Of a stretch of 64,000 nucleotides of DNA, positions 30,146-41,349 are shown piece by piece. Origin of the DNA: Mycobacterium sp. IS-3022 (GTDB lineage: Bacteria; Actinomycetota; Actinomycetes; Mycobacteriales; Mycobacteriaceae); assembly GCF_001500065.1 (NCBI RefSeq), contig NZ_LQIN01000009.1, positions 32,832 to 96,831 on the forward strand, read 5' to 3'. Each line of letters starts with the position of its first letter. Position 1 is the stretch's first letter. A model generated the notes under the pieces. It was not told the origin of the DNA. It did not search any database and worked only from the letters and a program-made list of their open reading frames with translations. A program made the translations under genes and the position numbers.

Positions 30146-30179
30146 ACGCGTCCACCGTCGAGCGTGACCGTGGACGCGT
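30146..30179. repeat. Perfect 10-bp-stem hairpin between htpG and FAAL 2
   Basis: ACGCGTCCAC at 30146-30155 and GTGGACGCGT at 30170-30179 are exact reverse complements with a 14-nt loop. It lies about 62 bp after the htpG stop, on the transcribed path of htpG. There is no run of T after the stem in that direction, so it is not a classical intrinsic terminator. It may end or stabilise the htpG message, or be an operator for the FAAL operon. The rest of the 219-bp gap (30023-30241) shows no gene. Confidence 0.45.
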
Positions 30180-30241
30180 TTGCCGAAGGCGCTTTGCATC
30201 GGATCGCCGGATCCGCATGCGACCGGGCGGGGGCGGGTGCT

Positions 30242-32173
30242 CTATACGGTGCGAGCCAGCCGCTCGGCGAGCAGCGCGGCGAACTTGGCTGGATCGTCGG
30301 GTATGTCGCCTTCGGCGAGAAGCGCTGTGCCGTAGAGCAGTTCGGCGGTATCGACCAACTGACTCAGGTGAGCGTCGTCGCGCTTCTCATGCGCCTTTTG
30401 TAGCCCGGTGACGAGCGGGTGGTTCGGATTCAGCTCGAGAATCCGCTTCGAGACCGGAACCGATTGCCCGGAGGCGCGGTACATCCGCGCCAGCGCCGGT
30501 GTGATGCCGAAAGTCGGGGTGATCAGGCACGCCGGCGACTCGGTGAGACGCGTCGACAGCCGTACCTCGGAGACATGATCACTCAACGTCTCCTTCAGCC
30601 AGCCGAGCAGGTCCGCGAATTCCTTCTCCCGCTCCTCTCGCTCGGCCTCGCTTCTCCCCTCGTCCGAGTCGAGGTCGACCTCGCCTCTTGCCACCGACTG
30701 CAGCGGTTTGCCGTCGAACTCCGGCACCGATCCCACCCAGATCTCGTCGACCGGGTCGGTGAGCAGCAGCACCTCGTAACCCTTGGCCCGGAACGCCTCC
30801 AGATGAGGAGACTTCAGCAGCTGTTCACGCGACTGTCCGGTGGCGAAGAAGATCTGCTCCTGACCCTCTTTCATGCGCTCGACGTACTCGGCGAGGGTGG
30901 TCGGCTCCTCGTCGCTGTGCGTCGAGGCGAACGACGAAATCCGCAGCAGCGTGTCGCGGTTGTCGAAATCCGACATCAGGCCCTCTTTGAGGACCGGACC
31001 GAACTGGGTCCAGAACGTGCGGTAGTCCTCGGGACGCTCGGACTGCAGATCCTGGATCGTCGAGAGGACCTTCTTGGTCAGCCGACGGCGGATCGCGGTG
31101 ACCTGGCGGTCCTGCTGCAGGATTTCACGGGAAACGTTGAGCGACATGTCCTGTGCGTCGACGACTCCCTTGACGAAGCGCAGATACCTGGGCATGAGCT
31201 CTTCGCAGTCGCCCATGATGAAGACGCGCTTGACATACAGCTGCACCCCGATCTTGGCGTCGCGGGTGAAAAGGTCGAACGGTGCTTGGGACGGGATGAA
31301 GAGCAGGGCCTGGTACTCGAAGGTGCCCTCGGCCTTCATCGCGATCACCTCGAGCGGATCGTCCCAGGCGTGCGCGATGTGCTTGTAGAACTCCTTGTAC
31401 TCCTCCTCGGAGACCTCGTCCTTCGACTTGGCCCACAGTGCCTTCATCGAGTTGAGCGTCTGCGTTTCGACGGTGACGGTTTCCTCACCGCCCTCCTCCG
31501 TCGGCGGCGTGCGCCGCTCGACCTGCATCCGGATAGGCCAGGAGATGAAGTCCGAATACTTCTTGACCAGCTCGCGGATCTTCCACTCCGCGGTGTAGTC
31601 GTGCAGCTGGTCGTCGGCGTCTTCGGGTTTGAGGTGCAGGGTGACCGACGTGCCCTGCGGGGCGTCGTCGACGGATTCGATGGTGTAGGTCGCCTCACCG
31701 CTCGACACCCACCGGGTGGCATCGCTCTCACCGGCCTTACGGGTGAGCAGCTCGACCTTGTCGGCCACCATGAAAGTCGAATAGAAACCGATACCGAACT
31801 GACCGATCAGTTCCTCGGAGGCCGCCGCGTCCTTGGCTTCACGCAATTGCTGACGCAGCTGTCCTGTGCCCGACTTGGCCAGCGTGCCGATCAGGTCCAC
31901 GACCTCGTCGTGCGTCATACCGATACCGTTGTCGCGGACGGTCAGCGTGCGCGCCGCCTTGTCCACCTCGATCTCGATGTGCAGATCGGAGGAATCGACG
32001 TCGAGGTCCTTATTACGCAGGCTCTCCAGCCGCAATTTGTCCAATGCGTCGGAGGCGTTCGAGATCAACTCCCGTAGAAAGGAGTCCTTGTTCGAGTACA
32101 CCGAGTGGATCAGCAAATCCAGCAGTTGGCGCGCCTCCGCCTGGAACTCCAACTGTTCGACGTGTGCAGTCAT
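30242..32173 (-). CDS. htpG: Molecular chaperone HtpG (Hsp90)
   Basis: 643 residues from the ATG at 32173, with GAGGA upstream; earlier in-frame codons are not conserved in type. The N-terminus EFQAEARQLLDLLIHSVYSN with ELISNASDALDKLR and VRDNGIGMT forms the GHKL ATP site; GQFGIGFYSTFMVADKV is the lid segment; the middle and C-terminal domains follow to RLARTV. It is a cytosolic, ATP-driven dimeric chaperone. It sits between the FAAL operon and the divergent PKS and is probably an ordinary chromosomal gene interrupting or bordering the biosynthetic locus. Confidence 0.96.
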   Translation of the reverse strand: MTAHVEQLEFQAEARQLLDLLIHSVYSNKDSFLRELISNASDALDKLRLESLRNKDLDVDSSDLHIEIEVDKAARTLTVRDNGIGMTHDEVVDLIGTLAKSGTGQLRQQLREAKDAAASEELIGQFGIGFYSTFMVADKVELLTRKAGESDATRWVSSGEATYTIESVDDAPQGTSVTLHLKPEDADDQLHDYTAEWKIRELVKKYSDFISWPIRMQVERRTPPTEEGGEETVTVETQTLNSMKALWAKSKDEVSEEEYKEFYKHIAHAWDDPLEVIAMKAEGTFEYQALLFIPSQAPFDLFTRDAKIGVQLYVKRVFIMGDCEELMPRYLRFVKGVVDAQDMSLNVSREILQQDRQVTAIRRRLTKKVLSTIQDLQSERPEDYRTFWTQFGPVLKEGLMSDFDNRDTLLRISSFASTHSDEEPTTLAEYVERMKEGQEQIFFATGQSREQLLKSPHLEAFRAKGYEVLLLTDPVDEIWVGSVPEFDGKPLQSVARGEVDLDSDEGRSEAEREEREKEFADLLGWLKETLSDHVSEVRLSTRLTESPACLITPTFGITPALARMYRASGQSVPVSKRILELNPNHPLVTGLQKAHEKRDDAHLSQLVDTAELLYGTALLAEGDIPDDPAKFAALLAERLARTV

Positions 32174-32539
32174 GTGCTTCCTCTGGTGACACAGGCTTTG
32201 GTTGCAGGTATCGGGAAGGATAATAGCGACTGCGTCGTCATCCAGCGTTTGCAGCAACCGGGCGAGCGGCGGCCGATACACTCCATGAAGGGGTTGGGGA
32301 CAAGGGGGACAAATCATCGTTGCTGATCCGGCGGCCAGGGATGGATTGTTCGGATTTCGAGACAATTCACCGGGCGCGAAATTACCGTCATTGCTTGTGA
32401 ATGCCTGCCGACGCAAACCGATGCCGCCGCTGAAGAACACGCTGGGTGCCGATATTCGTGCCGCGGTTGTCTCAAACACACACCGTGCGCAGAGGGGTGT
32501 CCGCCCGGGCCACAGCAACCGTTGCTACGCGGAGGGGAA
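32174..32539. promoter_or_regulatory. 366-bp divergent intergenic region, htpG / PKS
   Basis: No gene is supported here. On the minus strand TATTAT (32225-32220) is a plausible -10 for htpG, placing its RNA start about 40 nt before the ATG. On the plus strand AGCAAC-C-GTTGCT at 32514-32526 is a 6+6 palindrome ending just before the PKS Shine-Dalgarno GGAGGGG (32531-32537). GCAAC/GTTGC words recur elsewhere in the gap (for example near 32258 and 32320), so a regulator site is possible. Confidence 0.4.
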
Positions 32540-35500
32540 ATGACGTCATTCGAGACGGCGAATGGTTCGCCGAGAAAAGCAGAGTCGGCCGTTACCACGC
32601 CTGAGGCGGCCATCGCACCTGTCACCCCGGTCGCTGTCATCGGCATGGCTTGCCGGCTGCCCGGGGGCATCGAATCCCCCGAGCAGCTGTGGGAGGCGCT
32701 GCTACGGGGCGATGACCTGGTCACCGAAATTCCCTCCGACCGCTGGGACGCCGACGATTACTACGACCCCGAGCCAGGGGTGCCCGGCCGATCGGTGTCG
32801 AAATGGGGTGCGTTCATCGATGACGTGACCGGCTTCGATTCCGAATTTTTCGGGGTCAACGAGCGCGAGGCCACCGCGACCGATCCGCAGCACCGGTTTT
32901 TGTTGGAAGCCTCGTGGGAGGCGATGGAACATGCCGGGCTCGATCGAGGGGACCTGGCGGAGTCGCGGACCGGGGTGTTCGTCGGATTGACGCATGGCGA
33001 CTACCAATTGTTGGCGGCCGATGCCAATGCGGTAGAGCAGCCATATGGCTTCACCGGCAACAGCTTCAGCATGGCGTCGGGGCGCATCGCCTACGCCCTC
33101 GGGCTGCACGGTCCCGCGCTCACGGTGGATACCGCGTGCTCTTCGGGCCTCACCGCGATACACCTTGCCTGTCGCAACCTGCACGAGCGCGAAAGTGACC
33201 TTGCCCTGGCCGGCGGTGCGTCGCTGGCGCTGGATCCCCGGAAGTGGTCGGCGGGTTCGGCCGAGGGAATGCTGTCTCCCACCGGTCGCTGCCACGCGTT
33301 CGACGTCGCCGCCGACGGGTTTGTGCCCGGCGAAGGCTGTGTCATGTTGCTGCTCAAGCGATTACGGGATGCACAGCGTGACGGTGACCGGATCCTGGCG
33401 GTGATACGGGGCACAGCCGCGAATCAGGACGGCCGCACGGTGAACATCGCGACACCGTCGCGCGCAGCCCAACTCGCGGCCTATCGCGACGCGTTGACTG
33501 CTGCGGATGTCGATGCGAGCACTGTGGCCATGGTCGAGGCGCACGGCACCGGCACCCCGACCGGCGACCCGATCGAATACGCCAGTCTCGCAGAGATATA
33601 CGGCGTCGACGGTCCGTGCGCGCTGGTGTCGTCGAAGACCAACTTCGGGCACATGCAGGCGGCGTCCGGACCGCTGGGGCTGATGAAATCCGTTCTCGCA
33701 CTCCAACATGGCGTCGTCCCCCAGAACCTTCACTTCAACCGGCTCCCCGATGATCTGGCCGCAATCCAGACCAAGCTTTTTGTGCCAAAGACCAATGCAA
33801 GCTGGCCGACCGATGGCGACGGCCCACGTCGGGCGGCCGTGTCGGCGTATGGAATATCGGGCACCAATGTGCACGCGATCCTGGAGCAAGCTCCGGAGGT
33901 CCCCGCGAGCGGCGCAGACGAGTCGTCGACGACGGAACCGCTGGTGTTTCCGTTGTCGTCCACGTCGGCCGACGAGCTACGCCGCACTGCCGGCCGGTTG
34001 TGCGACTGGGTGCAAGCGAACGAAGACGTAGCGCTGCCGGATCTCGGCTACACCCTGGCGCGTCGACGGGCGCACCGTCCGGTGCGCACCGCCGTCATCG
34101 CGGCCCACCGCTCGGAGCTCATCGACGCGTTGCGCGAGGTCGCCGACGGCGACACTCTGCATCAGGCCGCGGTCGGCCGCGATGATCGCGGTCCGGTGTG
34201 GGTGTTCTCCGGCCAGGGTTCGCAGTGGGCGGGGATGGGCGCCGAACTGCTGGCGACCGAACCCGTGTTCGCAGCCACCGTCGCGCAAGCAGAGCCGCTG
34301 ATCGCCGACGAGTCCGGATTCTCGGTGACCCAGGCCATCTCGGCGCCCGAGACCGTCACCGGTCAGGACCGGATCCAGCCGACGCTGTTCACCATGCAGG
34401 TCGCCCTGGCTGCGACCCTGCGGGCCTACGGGGTCCGCCCGGCCGCTGTGATCGGGCACTCCCTCGGCGAGGCCGCGGCGGCGGTCGCCGCGGGTGCGCT
34501 GTCGCTGGAAGACGGGGCGCGGGTGATCTGCCGCCGCTCGCGGCTGATGCGCAGCATTGCCGGCACCGGTGCCACGGCGGCAGTGGAATTGCCTGCCAAG
34601 CAAGTGCTTTCGGAGTTGACGGCGCGTGGCGTCAACGACGTCGTACTCGCGGTGGTGGCCTCGCCCGAGTCCACCGTGGTTGCCGGCGCGGCGCAGACGG
34701 TTCGCGAACTGATCGCGGCCTGGGAGCAGCGTGGCGTGATGGCTCGTGAAGTGCCCACCGACGTCGCCTTCCACTCGCCTCAGGTTGACCCGATCCTCGG
34801 CGAGCTGACCGAGGCGCTCGCCGAGCTGAACCCGATGACCCCCGAGGTCCCCTTCTACTCCGCGACCCTGTTCAGCCCGCGCGAGCCGGCGAAGTTCGAT
34901 GCCAGGTACTGGGCCGACAATGTGCGACGGATGGTCCGCTTCGCCGCGGCGGTGCAAGCAGCTATGGAGGACGGTCACCGGGTTTTCGCGGAGCTGGCAC
35001 CACATCCCCTGCTCACCCGCGCGCTCGAACAGACGGCCCGCAGTCTCGACGTGCCGATGGCCACCGTGGCCGGTATGCGGCGCGGACAGGCGCTGCCATT
35101 CGGACTGCGAGGGTTCGTGGCCGACCTGCACAGTGCCGGCGCGGCAGTCGACTTCTCCGTGCTCTACCCGCATGGCCGCCTGGTGGACGCGCCGCTGCCC
35201 ACCTGGACGCACCACCGGCACTGGTTGAGCGGTGGTGGGCAGGATTCGCCAAATCACGGCGCCTGCACCATTACGGTCCATCCACTGCTGGGTGCGCACG
35301 TGCGTCTGCAAGAGGAACCGGAGCGCCACGTCTGGCAGGGCGACGTCGGCACCGCCGCCCAACCCTGGCTGGGCGATCACCAGATCCGCAACGTTGCAGT
35401 ACTTCCGGGTGCGGCGTATTGCGAGATGGCGCTGGCCGCCGCCCGCACTGTGCTGGGCGAGGCTTCGGAGGTCCGCGACATCCGTTTCGAGCAGGCGTTG

Positions 35501-38500
35501 CTCCTCGATGAGCAGACGACAGTCGGTGCCTCGGCGTTGGCGTTGTCGCCGGGCGTCGTCGACTTCACCGTGGAGACCAATCAGGAGGGTCAATCAGCCC
35601 GGCAAGCGTCGGCGGTCCTGCATACCGCCGACGATGTGCCGGCGCCGTCGCACGACATGTCCGCCTTGCTGGCCGCACATCCGGGCGAGGAGGATGGCGA
35701 CGAGGTGCGCATGCGCATGGATCAGCGGGGCATGCAGTACGGCACGGCTTTCAGTGGGCTTGGTGTGGTGCACACCGGGGAAACCGGCACCGTGGTCGCC
35801 GAGGTCGCACTACCGCGCCAGATCCGCTCGCAACAGGATGCCTACGGAGTGCACCCGGCGCTGCTGGACGCCTGCTTCCAGTCCGTTGAGGCCCACCCCG
35901 ATGTTCGGGCGTTGGGAGAAGGGATGCTCGGGTTGCCGTTGGGCGTGCGCCGACTTCGCTCCTACAGTGCCGCCCGCAACGCACGCTACTGCCTCACGAC
36001 GGTGACGAGAGCCGATGCGTCCGGCGTCGAGGCCGACATCGACGTGCTCGACGAGCACGGGACGGTCATGCTCGCCGTGCAGGGCCTGCGGTTGGGCGCC
36101 GGAGATTCCGAGAAGGGCCAGCGGGAGCGGGTGCTGGCCGAGCGACTGCTGACCATCGAATGGCAGCCGAAGGAACTGCCCGAGACAGAACACGTCGACG
36201 CCGGATCGTGGCTGTTGATCAGTACCGCCACCGCCGATCAGGTGGCGACCGAATTGACCGACGCCCTGAAAGCCTTTGGCGCGCAATGCACCAGCATGTG
36301 CTGGCCGCAGCACGCCGACCACTCCTCGAACGCCGAACAGCTCGGCAACCATCTGCGGACCGGCGGGTTCACCGGTGTGGTGATCCTGACCGCACCGAGG
36401 AACGGCGCGGGCGATGACCAGTCTGCGAAGCTGGGACAAGAGTACGTGCGGCATCTGGTGCGCATCACCCGCGAATTGCCGGAGACACCTGGCGAGCCCC
36501 CTCGCGTCTACGTGGTGACCCGTAATGCCCAGACTGTGGTGGCCGATGACCGGCCCAACCTGGAACAGGCCGGTCTGCGGGGTTTGATCCGGGTGATCGG
36601 CACCGAGCATCCGCACCTGCGCGCTTCGCAGATCGATCTGGACGCCTCAAGCGACGCCGAGCAACTGGCGAGGCAACTTCTGAGCGAATCCGATGAGGAC
36701 GAGACCGCCTGGCGGAACGGCCAGTGGTACACCGCGCGGTTGTACCCGACGCCGCTGCGGCCCGAGGAGCGCAAGACCACGATCGCCGACCACTCTCGCG
36801 ACGGGATGCGCCTTCATATCCGCACGCCCGGCGACCTGGAGTCGATGGAACTTGTTGCGTGCGATCGTGTTCCGCCGGGCCCGGGGCAGATCGAGGTCGC
36901 GGTCACGGCATCCAGCATCAACTTCGCGGACGTGCTGGTCGCGTTCGGCCGCTACCCCGCCTTCGACGGCAGGTTGCCACAGCTCGGCATCGACTTCGCC
37001 GGGGTGGTGACGGCAGTCGGCCCCGATGTGACCGACCACAAGGTCGGCGACCGCGTCGGCGGCCTGTCGGCCAACGGCTGCTGGGCCAGGTTCATCACGT
37101 GCGACGCCAATTTGGCCGTCCCGCTGCCGGAGGGCCTGACCGACGCTCATGCGGCTGCACTGACCATCGCGACGGCCACCGCATGGTGCGGCCTCAACGA
37201 TCAGGCCCGCATCAAGGCCGGCAACAAGGTGCTGATCCACTCTGCGACCGGCGGTGTGGGCAAGGCGGCAATCGCAATCGCCCGCGCCGCCGGCGCGGAG
37301 ATCTTCGCCACCGCAGGCAGTGAGCAACGTCGACAGCTGTTGCGCGACATGGGCATCGAGCATGTTTACGATTCCCGAAGCCTGGATTTCGCCGACGAGA
37401 TCCGCCGCGACACCGATGGATACGGCGTCGACATCGTGCTCAACTCGGTCACCGGTGCGGCGCAACGCGCCGGGCTGGAACTGCTGGCCTTCGGCGGGCG
37501 CTTCGTCGAGATCGGCAAGCGCGACATCTACGGCGACACTCGTCTGGGGCTCTTCCCATTCCGGCGCAATCTATCGTTCTTCGCCGTCGACCTGGCGTTG
37601 ATGTCGGTCAGCCACCCCGAGCAGGTTCGCAAACTGCTGGAAACGGTGTACCGGCTCACCGTCGAGGGCACCCTGCCGATGCCGGAGTGCACGCATTACC
37701 CGCTCGTCGATGCGGCTACGCCCATTCGGATGATGAGCGGTGCCCGGCACACCGGCAAGCTGATCCTTGATATTCCTCAGGCCGGTGACAGCAACGTGGT
37801 GCTGCCTCCCGAGCAGGTTCGGCCTTTCGTTGCCGACGGTGCGTACATCATCAGCGGCGGCCTGGGCGGGCTCGGCTTGTTCTTCGCCGAGAAGATGGCC
37901 AGCGCCGGCGCCGGCCGGATCGTGCTGTCGTCGCGTTCGCAACCCACGCTCGAGGCGCTGGAGACAATCCAGCTCATCCGGGCGCTGGGCGCCGATGTAG
38001 TCGTCGAATGCGGCGATATCTCCGAACCGGAAACGGCTCAGCGGTTGGTGACCGCGGCGACCGCCACCGGCCTCCCCGTGCGCGGTGTGTTGCACGCGGC
38101 CGGGGTGATCGACGACGCCATACTGACCAACATCACTGATGAGTTGATCGAACGGGACTGGGCGCCAAAGGCTTACGGCGCCTGGAACTTGCACGCTGCC
38201 ACTGCCGGCCAGCCGTTGGACTGGTTCTGCTCGTTCTCCTCTGCGGCGGCGTTGGTGGGTTCGCCCGGACAAGGTGCCTACGCGGCGGCCAACAGTTGGT
38301 TGGACGCATTCACACTGTGGCGGCGGGCCCAAGGGCTTCCGGCGACAGCGATCGCGTGGGGGGCCTGGGCCCAAATCGGGCGCGGCACAGCCTTGGCCGA
38401 GAGCGCCGGGGTAGCCATCGCACCTGATGAGGGCGCGTACGCTTTCGAGGCGCTGCTACGCCATGACCGCGACTACACCGGTTACGCGCCGATCACGAAC

Positions 38501-38866
38501 TCGCCGTGGTTGGCCGCCTTCGCCCAACAGAGTCCGTTCGCCGAGGCGTTCCGTTCGAGCGGGCAAAACGCCGCGGGCACAAGCAGATTGCGCGCCGAGC
38601 TCGACGAACTTCCTCCCGACGAGTGGCCTACCCGTCTGCGTCGGCTGCTCTCCGAGCAGGTCAGCGTGATCTTGCGGCGCAGTGTTGACCCGGACCGCCC
38701 GCTCGCGGAGTACGGCCTGGACTCACTGGGCGCGCTCGAACTGCGCACCCGAATCGAGACCGAGACAGGAATCCGGGTCAATCCAGCGGACCTCACCTCC
38801 ATCGGTACGATTCGCGGGTTGGCCGAACTGCTGTGCGAGAAGTTGACGCCTGCACAAGCCACCTGA
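32540..38866 (+). CDS. Fully reducing type I polyketide synthase (KS-AT-DH-ER-KR-ACP)
   Basis: 2108 residues from the ATG at 32540, behind GGAGGGG. Domains by approximate residue: KS 30-450 (DTACSSG with the active Cys near 200), AT 545-860 ([10 protein letters not shown]), DH 900-1190 ([15 protein letters not shown]), ER 1420-1740 ([15 protein letters not shown]), KR 1765-1950 ([29 protein letters not shown]), ACP 2015-2095 ([10 protein letters not shown]). This is the length and domain order of mycobacterial MAS/Pks2/Pks5-type iterative synthases. The AT motif VAFHS lies between malonyl (HAFHS) and the MAS-type methylmalonyl (VASHS) forms; the Phe favours malonyl-CoA. With two FAALs nearby it probably extends a fatty starter and delivers it to the NRPS. 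Confidence 0.93.
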   Translation: MTSFETANGSPRKAESAVTTPEAAIAPVTPVAVIGMACRLPGGIESPEQLWEALLRGDDLVTEIPSDRWDADDYYDPEPGVPGRSVSKWGAFIDDVTGFDSEFFGVNEREATATDPQHRFLLEASWEAMEHAGLDRGDLAESRTGVFVGLTHGDYQLLAADANAVEQPYGFTGNSFSMASGRIAYALGLHGPALTVDTACSSGLTAIHLACRNLHERESDLALAGGASLALDPRKWSAGSAEGMLSPTGRCHAFDVAADGFVPGEGCVMLLLKRLRDAQRDGDRILAVIRGTAANQDGRTVNIATPSRAAQLAAYRDALTAADVDASTVAMVEAHGTGTPTGDPIEYASLAEIYGVDGPCALVSSKTNFGHMQAASGPLGLMKSVLALQHGVVPQNLHFNRLPDDLAAIQTKLFVPKTNASWPTDGDGPRRAAVSAYGISGTNVHAILEQAPEVPASGADESSTTEPLVFPLSSTSADELRRTAGRLCDWVQANEDVALPDLGYTLARRRAHRPVRTAVIAAHRSELIDALREVADGDTLHQAAVGRDDRGPVWVFSGQGSQWAGMGAELLATEPVFAATVAQAEPLIADESGFSVTQAISAPETVTGQDRIQPTLFTMQVALAATLRAYGVRPAAVIGHSLGEAAAAVAAGALSLEDGARVICRRSRLMRSIAGTGATAAVELPAKQVLSELTARGVNDVVLAVVASPESTVVAGAAQTVRELIAAWEQRGVMAREVPTDVAFHSPQVDPILGELTEALAELNPMTPEVPFYSATLFSPREPAKFDARYWADNVRRMVRFAAAVQAAMEDGHRVFAELAPHPLLTRALEQTARSLDVPMATVAGMRRGQALPFGLRGFVADLHSAGAAVDFSVLYPHGRLVDAPLPTWTHHRHWLSGGGQDSPNHGACTITVHPLLGAHVRLQEEPERHVWQGDVGTAAQPWLGDHQIRNVAVLPGAAYCEMALAAARTVLGEASEVRDIRFEQALLLDEQTTVGASALALSPGVVDFTVETNQEGQSARQASAVLHTADDVPAPSHDMSALLAAHPGEEDGDEVRMRMDQRGMQYGTAFSGLGVVHTGETGTVVAEVALPRQIRSQQDAYGVHPALLDACFQSVEAHPDVRALGEGMLGLPLGVRRLRSYSAARNARYCLTTVTRADASGVEADIDVLDEHGTVMLAVQGLRLGAGDSEKGQRERVLAERLLTIEWQPKELPETEHVDAGSWLLISTATADQVATELTDALKAFGAQCTSMCWPQHADHSSNAEQLGNHLRTGGFTGVVILTAPRNGAGDDQSAKLGQEYVRHLVRITRELPETPGEPPRVYVVTRNAQTVVADDRPNLEQAGLRGLIRVIGTEHPHLRASQIDLDASSDAEQLARQLLSESDEDETAWRNGQWYTARLYPTPLRPEERKTTIADHSRDGMRLHIRTPGDLESMELVACDRVPPGPGQIEVAVTASSINFADVLVAFGRYPAFDGRLPQLGIDFAGVVTAVGPDVTDHKVGDRVGGLSANGCWARFITCDANLAVPLPEGLTDAHAAALTIATATAWCGLNDQARIKAGNKVLIHSATGGVGKAAIAIARAAGAEIFATAGSEQRRQLLRDMGIEHVYDSRSLDFADEIRRDTDGYGVDIVLNSVTGAAQRAGLELLAFGGRFVEIGKRDIYGDTRLGLFPFRRNLSFFAVDLALMSVSHPEQVRKLLETVYRLTVEGTLPMPECTHYPLVDAATPIRMMSGARHTGKLILDIPQAGDSNVVLPPEQVRPFVADGAYIISGGLGGLGLFFAEKMASAGAGRIVLSSRSQPTLEALETIQLIRALGADVVVECGDISEPETAQRLVTAATATGLPVRGVLHAAGVIDDAILTNITDELIERDWAPKAYGAWNLHAATAGQPLDWFCSFSSAAALVGSPGQGAYAAANSWLDAFTLWRRAQGLPATAIAWGAWAQIGRGTALAESAGVAIAPDEGAYAFEALLRHDRDYTGYAPITNSPWLAAFAQQSPFAEAFRSSGQNAAGTSRLRAELDELPPDEWPTRLRRLLSEQVSVILRRSVDPDRPLAEYGLDSLGALELRTRIETETGIRVNPADLTSIGTIRGLAELLCEKLTPAQAT

Positions 38867-38955
38867 CTGGGGCGCTCAGCCCGACGTTGTCCGCAGTTAC
38901 CAGATGACCGGTGTGCGCTGGTAGCGTGCGTCGGGCGGACTGGTGAGGAGAATGT

Positions 38956-39630
38956 GTGAAAGCCCTGCTGAGAACGATGGTTGTCGGGCTTATCGAGCCT
39001 GTCCTGTTCGGCTTGATCCTGTTCCTGGTGGCAGGCACGTTCGACTACTGGCAGGCGTGGGTTTTCCTGGCGGTGTTCGCTCTGTCGTCGTGGATCCCCG
39101 GCGTGTATCTGCTGCGGACCAATCCCGATGCGCTCAAGCGACGGATGCGGGCGGGGCCGACAGCCGAGACACGAACCAAGCAAAAGGCTTTGATCGCCGG
39201 CTGGTATCTGTCGCTGGCGTCGGTGTTCGTCATCAGCGCCCTCGACCACCGCTTCGGCTGGTCGCAGGTTCCCACCGCGATCTGCTTGGTCGGGGACGTC
39301 CTGGTCGCCATCGCACTCGGCGTGGTGATGCTGGTGGTGATCCAGAACAGCTATGCGGCCGCGGTTGTGCGCGTCGAGGAGGGGCAGAAGCTGGTCCGAA
39401 CCGGGTTGTATGGGCTCGTGCGGCATCCCATGTACACCGGCAATGTGATTTTGGTGATCGGCATTTCCCTTGCGCTGGGCAGCTATTGGGGTTTACTTCT
39501 GGTCGTACCGGCCGTGATCGTGCTCGGCCTGCGGATCCGTGACGAAGAGAAGCTGCTTCAAGAAGAGTTGGACGGCTACCGCGAGTACACGCAGGAGGTG
39601 CGCCACCGCCTGGTGCCCGGCGTGTGGTGA
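38956..39630 (+). CDS. ICMT/PEMT-like membrane methyltransferase
   Basis: 224 residues from a GTG at 38956, with GAGGAG 5 nt upstream. At least five hydrophobic segments run through the protein. The C-terminal part has LVRTGLYGLVRHPMYTGNV, the SAM-binding RHPxY signature of isoprenylcysteine carboxyl methyltransferase and related phospholipid methyltransferases, followed by RIRDEEKLL, also characteristic. It begins 89 nt after the PKS stop on the same strand and its stop is 22 nt from that of the convergent NRPS. Such enzymes methylate carboxylates or amines at the membrane; a methyl ester on the lipopeptide is one possible role. Confidence 0.85.
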   Translation: MKALLRTMVVGLIEPVLFGLILFLVAGTFDYWQAWVFLAVFALSSWIPGVYLLRTNPDALKRRMRAGPTAETRTKQKALIAGWYLSLASVFVISALDHRFGWSQVPTAICLVGDVLVAIALGVVMLVVIQNSYAAAVVRVEEGQKLVRTGLYGLVRHPMYTGNVILVIGISLALGSYWGLLLVVPAVIVLGLRIRDEEKLLQEELDGYREYTQEVRHRLVPGVW

Positions 39631-39652
39631 GAGCCCAGATCGCTTACCGACC

Positions 39653-41349
39653 TCATGGGCCGAACTTGTGTCCCTGAGCCGATTCGCTGCACACGTGCTC
39701 GCTCAGGCTTCTGACGGACGGCGCGTCTACCAAGATGGACACCCCGAGGTCGGCATCAAGGGCGGTGTTGATCGCCGTGATCGCCCGCATCGCGGAAATC
39801 GAATCCCCGCCCAGGTCGAAGAACGACTCGTCGACTCCCACGCGGTCTAGCCCCAGCACCTCGGCGTAGATGCCGGCCAGGATCTGCTCCACCAGCGTCG
39901 TCGGGGCGAGGTAATCACCAGCGGTGTCGTCGCCTTCGGGTGCCGGGAGCGCCTCGCTCTCCGGCTGGTTCGACACTGCCCGCTTGCCTATCTCATCCAA
40001 CCGGGCGTGGTCGGTCCCATCGAGCACATCAATCGATGACAACGGCCGCGTCGGATGGGCGGTCATCTCCACCAACACCTGCTGGTACCGCTCGATGAGC
40101 GCTCGGACGCTGGCCAGGTCGAAAACATCGGTGCGATATTGGACGCGAAGTTCCAGTTCGCGGCCGGGTCCAGCTTGCACCGTCAGCGGATAGTGGTAGA
40201 AGTCGCGGCTGGTGAAACCGGTGATGGCCAACCCGTTCGCGCCCGGCGGCGTGCCGGTGTCGGTCGGGTAGTTCTCGTACACGAAGACGGTGTCGAACAG
40301 TCTCTCCTGACCGGTGATGCGATGGATCTCGCTGAGCGCCAGGTGCTGGTGGTCAAGGGTGTCGTTGTGGGTGCTTTGCAGCTGATCGAGCAGGTCTGCA
40401 GCGGATGTTGCCGGCGTGATGTGCGCCCGCACCGGCACCGTGTTGATCAGCAGCCCAACCATCGAGTCCGCGCCGTCGACCTCAGCCGGCCGACCCGAGA
40501 CCACGGTGCCGAAGGCCACATCCTGCTCGCCGGTCAGCGAGGACAGGAGTAGCGCCCAGGCACCCTGCAGCACCGTGTTGACGGTGGTGTGATGCGAGCG
40601 CGCCAGCTTGGTGAGGGCCCGCGTGGTCTTCACAGGCACCCGGAACAATTCGACGCTTCGCTGCCCGAACCCGAGCTCTTGCGGCGGGCCGACGAGAATG
40701 GGGGTGTCGAAATCGGTGAACACCTCGCGCCACGCCGCTCGGGCGGCAGCGTGGTCCCGTTCGGCGAGCCAGGTCATGAAGCTGCGATACGGCGAGGCCG
40801 CGGGCAGCCGGTGCCCGTGGTAGCCGGCGAAGATCTCCTGCAGCAGGATCGGCATCGACCAGCCATCGAGCACGATGTGGTGATTGGTCAGCACAAATCG
40901 GTACCGGTCGTCCGAGATGCGGATGAGAGCTGCCCGGAAGGCGGGCTGGTCGACGAGGTCACAGACCGCGGCACGTTCGGCGACACAGAGCCGCTCGATC
41001 TGCTCATCGACGTCGAAACCGGCGCCGCCGGCATCCAATTCGACATACCGCCAGGGCGCGACGGGGTCAGCGGGAATGATCTGCACCGGTTGCTCGAATT
41101 GTGGACAGAATCGGGCGGCCAGGTGTGGATGCCGGCCGACCACGGTTTGCACGGCATCGCGCAGCCGGTGCGCGTCGACCGGGCCGCTCAACGCGATGTC
41201 CAGCTGCACCGCATACGCATCGTCGCCGGAGCCTTTCGCGATGCTCGCGTGATAAAGCAGGCCCTGCTGCAAGGGGGTCAGCGGCAGCACGTCGACGATC
41301 GGGAACTGGGCGTGCAGTTCGTCGATCTGCTGCTGGCTCAGCCGCGCCG
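39653..41349 (-). other. NRPS terminal module 7: C-T without A domain
   Basis: C domain about 41320-40010 with an intact [11 protein letters not shown]. After the usual linker ([20 protein letters not shown]) the chain jumps at about 39950 straight to ALPAPEG, the segment that normally follows an A domain, then to a normal T domain (Ser at 39802-39800). The whole A domain, roughly 1.5 kb, is missing in frame. The protein ends about 37 residues after the T-domain serine. Confidence 0.85.

Noticed and set aside
30146..30179. Intrinsic terminator of htpG
   Set aside because: The stem is strong but no T run follows it in the htpG direction, so it is listed only as a hairpin.
39900..40000. Frameshift or pseudogene in the last NRPS module
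   Set aside because: The frame is open through C7 and T7 with intact HHxxxDG and GGDS motifs; the A domain is absent by a clean in-frame junction, not broken by stops.
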